A stretch of 64,000 bases of DNA. It comes from Gavia stellata (lineage: Eukaryota > Chordata > Aves > Gaviiformes > Gaviidae). Shown here in pieces: positions 53,201-61,400 of the stretch. The number at the start of each line of letters is the position of its first letter. Position 1 is the first letter of the stretch. The notes below the pieces were generated by a model. That model saw only the letters and a list, made by a program, of their open reading frames with translations. It searched no databases and had not been told where the DNA came from. The translations under genes and the position numbers were made by a program. The stretch lies in assembly GCF_030936135.1 (NCBI RefSeq), contig NC_082596.1:75236888-75300887 (forward strand), written 5' to 3'.

Positions 53201-56200
53201 AGACCACATGTGGGCCTCATTTGTAAGATAGTCTACAAACGTAACTGAAGATATGGTCCCTGACACAAATCCTTTATAGTGTTTGGTAAGAAGTATCATA
53301 GGAAACGTAAGTATGGCTAGAATAGGTATCGTTTTTAATATAACGTATCTGAATTCTCATTTATATATTCCTTTCAGCCATACCTAGCTGCACTTTGACC
53401 TGATGTAATTACTTGGTTAGTTGTTTGTAGGCATCAAAGAGCAGCAGAGTAAAGGATTTAACAGAAATGATTCACCACTATCTGTTGCTGTTTTAAGCTT
53501 TGCTGGTACTTATAGCCTTGGCTGCAGCTGAAAGGCACTTCCAAAAGGACTGTGTCTGAGAAAAGGAAAACCCCTTTGGGCTCATACGGCATACTCATGC
53601 TGCAGTATCAGCTAAATATCTGTGTCTTTCCACTGCAGTAAGCACCACACCATGATCCCACCACCATACATTTCTGGGGACGCTAAGAGGAGAGTCTGAA
53701 TTCTTCTGAGGTCAGGGGCTGTGGCTGTGCCTGAGTCAGGATACAGGTCTGCTGAGAAAGGCATCCTTTCCCTGGACAAGGGCTGGAGCAATGTTGCTCA
53801 TAATTTTGTTGAGACAACATTCTGGTTTAATCTCCCAACGGCAGATTGGTAACTCTGGTGTCAGAATCCCACTTCCCTAAGAAAGAGTCTCAGTGGCCAA
53901 GAGTGGAGATTACTCCCAACAGGGAGGTCTTGTCCAAAGACTTGCTGAGATTTTTTTCTGCCAGCAGATAGAAACCTGGGAAAGCACCCGTTTAAATAGT
54001 TGCACACCCCACTGAAGCAAAGCGCAGCTTCACGGCCAAATTTCAGCCTTAAAACCAGCTTTGGAGCACTAAGGCAGACTCAGCCGTTGCCCAGGGTAAA
54101 TGAAAACAAGAGGTAAAAGGATGGGCGCAAGCTGTCTGCTTCACGGGTGGAAACAGAGCCTGCCGAAGGTCTACTGCCTGGGCCTTGCTTGCCGAAGCCT
54201 TCGTGCCCAGGGTCCTCAGGGGCGTAGGCTGCGTGGGGCAGGGCTGTCCTGGCACCCTCTGCCAGGGTCAGCCAGGAAGGAGCTGCGAGCTCGCGGCGCG
54301 GAAGGGGTGGGGATGCGGGGGGGGGAACAGCCTCGCCGCACCCCGCCGTGCCTGCTCCCAGGCGGCCGCCGGCAGCGCCCGGGGTGGGCGCTGGCTGAGG
54401 AAGGACCCGCCCGGCCGGCGGGGGCTGCCCGCGCCGTGCGGCGCCACTTACGCTGATCTTGGTGCCGTCGCTGTCCAGGTCCCGCTCGGGCAGGAGCTCC
54501 ACCTGCAGGGAAAGGAGCGCCGCGGTGGGTCGCGGCCCCCGCCCCGCCGCCGCGGGCGCCCCGCTCCCCGCCACGGAGGCCGTGGAGCGGCGCGCCGCGT
54601 GTGCCACCTGCGGGCCGCGCCGGGGAGAGCCGGCACGGGCCGCGAAGCACCCCCAAGCGTGGCGGAGGGACATTGCCCTACGGACCCGCCGCCCGCCCCC
54701 CGCCCGACTGGCATGGGCGTCTCTTCGGGGCGGCTGCACGCCGAGACCGGTGCGGAGGTGGCAGCGGAGAAAGGGAGGAGGGTCCCTGGGTGCCGGTGTA
54801 AGTGGACGTGGCCCCCTCTGTCCTGCTCGGAAGGCTGAAATGGCCCTGTTGTATGATAATTTTTTTGCTTCTTTGGGGCGTTGATTCCCCCCTACTTCCC
54901 CCCCCCCCCCCCCCCCCCCCAAAGTGTGTGCCCTCCTGTGGCAGCTGCACGAAGAGTTAGGGTGGCCAACTCGACTGCACCACTCGAGGGCATGTGTAGG
55001 ATCTTGCCATTTGGGAAATAAAAAATTCCCGCAAGGAGCAGTCTCTGAACAGCTAGCTGCTTTCCAAAGGGAAAATGAGAGAGACAAAAAAAAAAAAAGA
55101 AAAAAATTTAGACTTTGGAAATCTGTGTGGTTTTGTGAACGTCCTTAGTTGCATCCTGAGACTGACAGGCACCAAAGGCACCATCCCTTGAAGGGGGCAT
55201 TTTTCTCTGCAGGTTCCCGCACTGTTATTTCATGGTCAAAATTAAGTCCCTGGGGAGATCCAGAAGCTCCTTCCTCCTCCCCTCTTCCCCCCCCCACCCT
55301 TTTTCTCATTCCCTCCCTTCCTCTCCACCCCTCCTTCTTGTAGCATTCCCGGATGGTTTGGGGACCCCATGGCAGAGGATCAATACCTGAGTGCCTGTCA
55401 CCTCAGCTCCAGCCTCTTGGTCCTCAGCCGCCCGCAGAAACCACCACTGAATTTCTAGGTACACAGAAGCAGAGCCACTTTGGAAAGCACAAGACATCTC
55501 CACATTCTGCCCTTCAGTGGCCGTGACGTTTCGGGGAAACTCAGTGAATTTTGCTGCAAAACAAATGAATAATGTGTTGGGATCTCCTGTTACCTACTCA
55601 TTGTTTGTTCCCTGCTTTTTGTGTTGCCTTTTTCCTTCTGTCTCTTTTTTTCCTTTTAAATTAATTTATCTGTTTTCTTTTCCTCATTGCACCTCTTTTC
55701 TGATTTTCCAGATTCCCCACACATTATCTCCCCCAGTCTCTCTCACACCCAAGTATGACTTTTCTCCCTTATGCACAAATCCACCTTCCTTACACTCTAA
55801 GCTCTGCTCACAGGAAAAGCTATAGACCCCCCTGCTTGCTCCCATGGGCTAGTAAAGTTTCGTGTAATTAGGTCCAAATACTCTTGGGCAGAACGCAGTA
55901 TTTTACCAAACTCACCTAGGGATTTTGAGCAAGACCAATTTGGAAGAGAAAAAAAACCCCGGACTGATTTATTGTATTTCATAGGTCTGAGCTGGAGATG
56001 TGTGAATTGTTAAAGCTTCCACAGCCAGCTGGAGCGGCTGTTGGAACGGGCACTCTTCTGAGGTGCGGGTTGCAACCACTCATCAAAATGCCCATTTCAA
56101 AGGCTTTACCTGAGTTAGTTACTCTTTCTGAGAACCTCTGCTTCCGTAGTCAGACCAAGAAGCAATACATCTTCTGTTCCTCAGCCCTGGCAGACTTTCT

Positions 56201-57974
56201 AGAACTAACCTTCACCTTTGTAACCCAGTCCTTTGACAAACAGGATCTGCCCATTTCAGTGTACCACTGCTAGGTTTAAAAACTAATCCTGATGGACATA
56301 GTCCAGGGCACCAGTCTTTCTTTAAGTCTCAGTCTTTACTTCCTTCTCATCCTTTCCTATAACTCCCTTCAAAATTGTGCAACATAATGAAACATGGTAG
56401 TCAAGTGAGGGGGACTACAGACAAACAGTGTAATAAATAAAACTGTGTTTCAAGAAGAGGAAAATTTGGAGTGACTCTGCAGTGTTGCTTTCTGTTATGC
56501 ATTGTTACAGATTGAGTAGAGCATATTATGATGCGAAGGAAATATTGCTCGTTGTCTCCTCCCCTCTTTCTCTCTCTTTATCCAGTCTTCCTAGCTAACC
56601 TGGCATTGGTGGGATAATTTAGAAATACACTCAACCAGTGTTACTTCTTTTTCCCTTTACATTTCTGCTTGGCAACAGATACTTAGCAAAGCTACTAGCT
56701 TTATATTTCACGGTGTGCCTTTTTCTGCCCCCCTCCCCGCCCCCCCCCAGTCAGCGATTGCAAGTCACCGAGTTAAACTGACGAAAGGACTGTGCATTTT
56801 GTGTGTTAGAGGTTTGTAAGTTTGTTTTGGGTTTTTTTGTTTGTTTGTTTTTTCCCTCCCCTCCTGGTCAGTGCGTGTGAGTGGTGTGGGGACGCGGAGA
56901 GGAATACTGCCAGCATCCTCCCCGAACGCACCGCCAAGCGCAGCCCGGCACAGGCTCGCGAAGCCGGCGGGGCGCTACCGGCAGGGAACAGCGGGCAGCG
57001 GGCAGGGAGCAGGGGATGGCGGGAGGGGGCGACGGGCAAGGAGCGGAGGACGGCGGGCAGGGAGCAGGGGACGGCGGGCAGGGGGCAGTGGGCGGTGGGC
57101 GGGGGCAGCGGGCGGCGGCAGCGGGCAGCGGGCGCAGGGGGCGGCCCCGCGCGATCTGTCCATGGTGCTGACAGCGTCGCCGCAGCCTCGAGGTCCCAAA
57201 CAACTGGCTCCTGCAGCACCGAGGCTGCTTGAAATGCAAGGCGCGCCTTTCGGCGAGGAGGGAGGAAGGCGACGGGGGTGCGAGGGGAGGTCTTCAAAGA
57301 AGTCGATTTTGTCTTTTTCTCCTTTTTTCTTTTTTTTTTCTTTTTTTTGGGGGTGGGGGCAGAAATACACATAGTCACAGAATCGAAATGAAGGTCTGAC
57401 TCTGAGGATTGCAGGATAATAAGAGAGGAAAGGGGACGCAGCAGGAAAGGAGACTGCAATATTTTAAGGTAGGCAGTAGATTTAGCCATCTGGTACTTGG
57501 TCGGAATGCAATAATTATGTATGGATGGGTAGATGTTTATTGTATTCATACATGCGTACAGTACAAACATGCACAATCCAAACACATGTATGTCCATTCA
57601 CCAACACCCCCTTACTCTTCTGCAAGGTGCCTGTTATTTTCCTCTTTGCAATCAAGTAAAGGAAGCCTGTTTTATTCCCACTTTGGTGAAACTTCTCACT
57701 TCTGTTCCTATTTACAGACAATTTTTAAGCTATAATGTAAACCTGATGCTGGGTGTCCTCATCTCTTATCCATTGTGGTTGTTTCCCTTTTTTTTCTTCT
57801 CTTCTTCCTCGTGCTCCCCCCTCCTCCCAATCCTGTTCTCAGTCTGTTTTAGCATAGAAAAACACACGCAAGTATTTGACAATAAGTGATCTTACCTTGG
57901 GTAGAAAGTCCTTGTTGAATATACATAACTGAAAAGAAAATGAATCCAACATAAGCTAGAAAGATCCCCATCAT
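35209..57974 (-). CDS. VSTM2A: VSTM2A, secreted V-set immunoglobulin-domain protein (five coding exons)
   Basis: The coding sequence is the minus-strand join of 57896-57974, 55387-55553, 54452-54502, 50737-51073 and 35209-35297. It totals 723 bases, or 240 residues plus stop, which matches my memory of the human protein length. The product starts [18 protein letters not shown] (signal peptide, about residues 1-24). A V-set Ig domain follows, about residues 28-150, with the first disulfide cysteine C48 in VEMSCAF, the core tryptophan in IQWWF (W63/W64) and the second cysteine C127 in the DEGLYEC motif. A conserved linker ([16 protein letters not shown]) and a basic Ser/Lys-rich tail follow. 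N-glycosylation sequons are at N35 (NVT) and N175 (NIS). No transmembrane helix is visible despite the family name, which agrees with reports that VSTM2A is secreted and acts in adipogenic commitment and Wnt signalling. All introns are GT/AG and phases agree. Identification is by recalled similarity to vertebrate VSTM2A; function is from the family. Confidence 0.95.
41803..41895 (+). repeat. Ancient MIR-like SINE fragment
   Basis: The order GGTAAG, TTTTGAAGCAAGGACCAT, then TCATCCTTTGTTTGCCTGG, with a later GAACAATGCCT, follows the core of an old amniote SINE/LINE tail (consensus-like pattern of GTAAGCTCTTTGAGG, GGACC, TGTTTGTACAG). It is diverged, as expected for an ancient element. Assignment is from memory of the pattern. 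Confidence 0.4.
44162..44216. repeat. C-rich then C/T-rich homopyrimidine tract in VSTM2A intron 4
   Basis: A near-pure C stretch interrupted by one G runs directly into a TTTTC/CTTTC-type stretch, giving about 55 bases almost entirely of pyrimidines on the plus strand. Confidence 0.85.
46076..46091. repeat. A homopolymer in VSTM2A intron 4
   Basis: A 16-base A run with an A-rich extension on both sides, about 750 bases from the CR1 copy in the same intron. No element body is evident next to it. Confidence 0.75.
46845..47258 (-). mobile_element. CR1 LINE 3' fragment inside VSTM2A intron 4 (third copy)
   Basis: Minus-oriented, so in the same direction as VSTM2A transcription. The 3' terminus is at 46845 and the copy stops abruptly at about 47258 within the ORF2 C-terminal region ([20 protein letters not shown] is readable). 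The frame is disturbed near the gene end of ORF2. Only about 400 bases are left, a usual length for CR1 copies. Confidence 0.93.
50737..51073 (-). CDS. VSTM2A: VSTM2A coding exon 4 (second half of V-set domain and linker)
   Basis: This 337-base exon encodes residues 100-211 plus one base. It begins after AATTTGCAG and ends at ..CAATCAG before GTATGG. It contains the D-x-G-x-Y-x-C motif (DEGLYEC, C127), the end of the Ig fold (AFLKVNANS), the conserved [16 protein letters not shown] stretch, the second sequon at N175, and a Ser/Pro/Gln-rich linker. If intron 4 is retained the frame runs on for about 28 residues to a TGA at 50653-50651. Confidence 0.95.
51074..54451 (-). other. VSTM2A intron 3
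   Basis: GT/AG intron of 3,378 bases. Apart from its CpG-rich start next to exon 3 (about 54185-54451) it is ordinary AT-rich DNA, in which I see no gene or recognisable repeat. Confidence 0.9.
54185..54850. promoter_or_regulatory. CpG island around VSTM2A exon 3
   Basis: A block of very high GC content with many CG dinucleotides in otherwise AT-rich DNA. It covers exon 3 and the adjoining parts of introns 2 and 3. It contains several long overlapping open frames on both strands that come from the lack of AT-rich stops. It may be a developmental CpG island or alternative promoter; nothing in the sequence proves activity. Confidence 0.7.
54452..54502 (-). CDS. VSTM2A: VSTM2A coding exon 3 (51-base mini-exon)
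   Basis: This exon is exactly 17 codons ([17 protein letters not shown], residues 83-99), phase 0 at both ends, so skipping it would keep the frame. It is bounded by CCCTGCAG upstream and GTAAGTGG downstream. It codes for part of the C'-D strand region of the V-set domain. It lies inside a very GC-rich island, unlike the other exons. Confidence 0.94.
54503..55386 (-). other. VSTM2A intron 2
   Basis: GT/AG intron of 884 bases. The exon-3-proximal part is CpG-rich. It includes a 23-base C homopolymer at 54898-54920 and an A-rich run near 55086-55107. Confidence 0.9.
54898..54920. repeat. 23-base C homopolymer in VSTM2A intron 2
   Basis: A perfect run of C on the plus strand at the edge of the exon-3 CpG island. 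Runs this long are unstable and hard to sequence, so its length may be inexact. Confidence 0.85.
55387..55553 (-). CDS. VSTM2A: VSTM2A coding exon 2 (first half of V-set domain)
   Basis: This 167-base exon encodes residues 27-82. It is preceded by a pyrimidine-rich tract and TTTTGCAG and followed by the donor GTATTG after codon CAG (phase 0 at its end). It carries the NVT sequon at N35, the first Ig cysteine (C48) in VEMSCAF and the tryptophans of IQWWFLR. The reading frame stays open into the intron for a while, which is not coding. Confidence 0.94.
56880..57290. promoter_or_regulatory. Second CpG-rich island, in VSTM2A intron 1
   Basis: A GC-rich block with frequent CG dinucleotides about 0.6-1.1 kb downstream of coding exon 1. 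Its core is a G-rich imperfect repeat. As exon 1 itself is not CpG-rich, this island could carry promoter or regulatory activity for the gene; that is inference from composition and location. Confidence 0.6.
56985..57145. repeat. G-rich imperfect minisatellite in VSTM2A intron 1
   Basis: Repeated units built on GGGCAGGGAGCAGGGGA and CAGCGGGCAGCGGGC follow one another irregularly; the exact 15-mer GCAGGGAGCAGGGGA occurs at 57002-57016 and again at 57057-57071, with a degenerate copy between. Many GGG runs lie close together on the plus strand, the template strand for VSTM2A, so quadruplex formation is plausible. Confidence 0.75.
57896..57974 (-). CDS. VSTM2A: VSTM2A coding exon 1 (signal peptide)
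   Basis: This exon encodes residues 1-26 plus one base of codon 27. Two ATG codons stand in tandem at 57974-57972 and 57971-57969. An in-frame TGA at 57995-57993, only 18 bases upstream, rules out an N-terminal extension in this exon. The exon ends in CAAG before a GTAAG donor (phase 1). The encoded segment is hydrophobic and ends QQGLSTQ, as in known VSTM2A signal peptides. The 5' untranslated part lies at higher coordinates but its limit cannot be read. Confidence 0.93.
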
Positions 57975-58460
57975 TCCAAGATGAAGAAGAAGTCACATCA
58001 GGGTAACAAAAGCCAAAAGTGCCCTCAAAAAAGGAAGAATCGATAGATAAGTGTATGTATGTATCTCTAAATATATGAGCAGAAAGAGATTTTAAAATGT
58101 TACAAAAAGGCTCTGTATTGTAGCCCTAGCTGCAACACTGGCAGCATTCTGCTACTCAGTGGAGTCTTTTTCTTTGGGAAGAGCAAGTATTGCAATACAG
58201 TGTGGTTCAGACGAGCTGTCTCAGGCGCTGTGTTGCTTGAAGTCCAGATTCAGACTAAAAAAAAAAAAAAAAAGTTGAAAAGTGGGTATCAGCTGCCTTC
58301 TGTGCCTTTTTTCAGCTACCTGGCAGCTTCGTCCAACGTCAGCTCTTGCTGCTCAGGATGGCGTGATGACTGCCCTCCCTACACACTGATCCAGTTTGGG
58401 AAGAGGGGAGTGGGGGAAAGAAAGGGGGGGGGAGGGTGAGGGGGGAGAGAGAAGTCTACC
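57975..58460 (-). promoter_or_regulatory. Presumed VSTM2A 5' untranslated and promoter region
   Basis: This stretch lies directly upstream of the VSTM2A start codon. It has no clear TATA box near the start and no CpG island. It contains an A run at 58257-58273 and a G/A-rich tract at about 58397-58452 (pyrimidine-rich on the sense strand). The role is inferred from position only; the transcription start is not identifiable. Confidence 0.35.
58257..58452. repeat. A run and G/A-rich tract upstream of VSTM2A
   Basis: A 17-base A run (58257-58273) is followed, after about 120 bases, by a purine-rich tract at about 58397-58452 containing several runs of G. On the sense strand of VSTM2A these are T and C/T tracts. 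Confidence 0.7.
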
Positions 58461-61400
58461 GTGCTTGTATTGCTTCAACTTTTCCCTCTAATGGCTGCGA
58501 TAATGCCTTTAACCCTTCCTTCTCTCTCCCTGTTCTCTACACCTCTCTACCTGTTCTGACTCCTACTGGCTCTGATGCTGGGGTAAAGCTGCGCTTTTCT
58601 TTTTTTTTTTTTTTTGTGCATAGTGTTCAGCTTGTGATTATAGAGAGAGCAGGGACCCTTTATTGTACTGATGTAATCTTCGGTCTTACATCCCAAAACA
58701 CTCAGTGGTTAAGAGAGCAATGCAGTGGTTTGATTTTTGGTGAGTTAAGCTGTTTCTCTTTTCTCCTTTTTCTCTCCCTCTTACAGGGTCTGAGGGAAAA
58801 TAGTTACTCAGTAATCCTATTGCACTTGCTATTGCCTGCTCCAAATAACTATGCTTCTAGCATCTTACATTACAATGTTGTTCATTTTGTCTTCAAAGAC
58901 AGATAAAGAAGATGATACCTAGAGTGTGCTTAGGATACATGTATTAATACAGCTTTTTATGGAAAAAATATTTAGCTAGATAAAAATGGATTTTGATATC
59001 CTACAGATTACTCACAGTAATATATATGTTTATATACACCAGAGAAAGTGATTATAGCATATTAAAGAATGCTTCCTCCTGCAGTGAATGTTTCCTTCTC
59101 TCTTCCCTGTTTTCTGCCTATGTATATTAATAACGTTTAGACAAGAGACTAACTTTGACATTATTAGGTGTTCAAATCATCCTGAAAAACATCTGCACTG
59201 AGGGAAGTTCTCTGACTAAAACCATAGTGCTGCTTGTAGTAAGAAGCCATCTAGAAAGTGCTTGTTGCACTAAGCAAACACCAAATGCCTTCACAAGGCT
59301 GAGACAAAGACTAAATAGAATCTGAAAAGAGCACCTGGTAATCACTCAGACTGCCAAATAGCTGAACTTACTGCTAATCACAGACTAAAAAAAGATATAA
59401 ACCATACCAAATTAAAGAGAATTTTAGCCGCATGGGCAATATGTTTTTCTGTTCGATGAAGAACTAGCCAGGTTCTGTCATTCCTGGCAATGGGAGTGCA
59501 GCAGTTCCACAATGGTACAAGATGCAACTTTCAACTTACTTACTGCACCAACCAAATTATTACACGCATGCAAGACATCTGATATAGCTGCAGAGATCTC
59601 TTTCATAGAACTAATGCCATCTGACTGGAGAACAATCCTTTTGCCTACATTTTAACATTTATTTGTTTTATAACTGCATAAGTTCCCATCATTATTTATG
59701 AAAATAAGGGAGGCATTTCCCCATGGTAATGGTCTATTCCATTGTTGTCATATCATAAACATCGCAATAATTCTGAGTAACAAATGAGTACAATAAATCA
59801 AATTTAATTTAAATTATTAAAATGATTCCCCAAATAGGAAAACAGTTATATTGCCTGAAAGATTTTCTATTACCACAGAGTTTTAATTACTTGAAAGAAG
59901 GTCATGATAGATATATTCACAACCAAAGAAAACCTGCAAGACAAAAGAAAAGCACAGGTCTTTAAAAGTAGTGGACCTAAATTACCTGAAGTAGCCAAGG
60001 ACTGTGAGTGATTCAGTGATTAGACACACACTATAGGGGTCTTTACAGGTTCCGATGGTGAATGTTTCAATAATTTCTATACAAGAAATCAGATCCTTTT
60101 CAGATGGGCAGCCAAAATCCTAAGTCACTCCTTAAAATGAAGGCTGATTATAGGATTCACTTCAAACCCATGTACGTCATCAGTAATCAGTTGAAATTAC
60201 AAATTAGAGACATATTATCAGCAGCCAAGTTAAATGTAAATTAGACAGGAGGAAAAAGAATATAAGCAGCATCACCTGGTTTAGAAGGAAAGCAGAAAAC
60301 AAAATTAGACCACTTTTTTCTCTTTTATTGCTTATTCCAATTGAAGACACTTGATAGGTAAATTTGATTTTATCAGTTTCTTATTTAGAAAGAAGAATAA
60401 TACTCCCAAATACCTTGTAGTCAATGGAACCAATGAAATCTTAAATTACTGTCACAGGGAGGTACAAAATAATATATATGCTTATTAAAATATCAAAACA
60501 GAGGATGTATTTATTAGGAAAAGGATTTAATTGAAAGAATCCTAAAACTTGGTTACATGTTTATTTTTTTACTTTATTCATGTGCTGCAACAAGCCGTAT
60601 GGTTCTGTCAAATATTGCAAGCAGAAAAAAGAAATAATCCACCTCATGCTATCAATGTTAAATTTCACCCTGATCGCCGTGGCTTGTCCACAATCAACCA
60701 TGCTGTATGAATCTGGGCAGTGAATGTGTCTTGTTACCTTGTGTGAAATCTTTGCCTTTTGTGCTGTGGAAAGAGTTTCATGTAGCCTAACTTATATGAG
60801 AAGTATCAGTTGTGCTTTATGGCATGAATGATATGGTTTATGTGAGGTTTTTACTGCCTCTTTTTCCCCCTTGCAATGATTCTAACAGATGAGTCATCAC
60901 TGGACACTCTCCCAGCTCATAACCAGAACATCCATGCACAGGGGAATGACTTTTCAAACACGCCAAAGAAATGCAATAATGGAAGACCCATTTATGCTGC
61001 CTTGAAGCTGAATTGTGTAGTTCATGCTGTGTCTTATTACTACTACATGGTCCAGATCAAGTGCTCCTACAAAACCGTAAATGGCCACGCATGTTCACCA
61101 CTCTGCCCAGCTTACAGACCCCAGGTCTATGCATCTGTTTTAACTATTAAAGAAAAAAGTGGCTATGGAGGTTACGATTCCAAACTCAATAAAGGTTAGG
61201 AATGAAAGCTACTGTGCTGCCAGTCAGCAATAAGGTTGGAGTGCTTTGGTCCCACAAAGACATGCACTGGTATGGTCTGCCTTGCCCTGCAGGAATTTGG
61301 TCAGCTGATGACTTACCTCCCTGTATAAGATCATGAGATCCAAGAAGCTCAGTTAAAAATGAAAACAAAAGAAGTTACTTTTTGGTATTTCGTTTGATAT

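Larger units (their letters stand above)
55554..57895 (-). other. VSTM2A intron 1
   Basis: GT/AG intron of 2,342 bases. It holds the G-rich minisatellite and CpG island, a pyrimidine tract at about 57309-57348, and a C-rich stretch near 56729-56751. Long open frames on both strands here follow from the biased composition and do not resemble proteins. Confidence 0.9.

Noticed and set aside
54185..54838. 217-codon plus-strand frame across the exon-3 island
   Set aside because: Antisense to VSTM2A, rich in Arg, Pro, Gly and Ala, with no family resemblance; explained by GC content.
54080..55087. 335-codon minus-strand open frame
   Set aside because: It is exon 3 of VSTM2A read through both flanking introns inside a CpG island. 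Stops are scarce because of GC content; the true splice sites fit VSTM2A exactly.
56806..57597. 263-codon minus-strand frame and overlapping frames on both strands
   Set aside because: They are low-complexity Pro/Ala/Arg or Gly/Arg translations of the G-rich minisatellite and CpG island in intron 1, with no recognisable domain.
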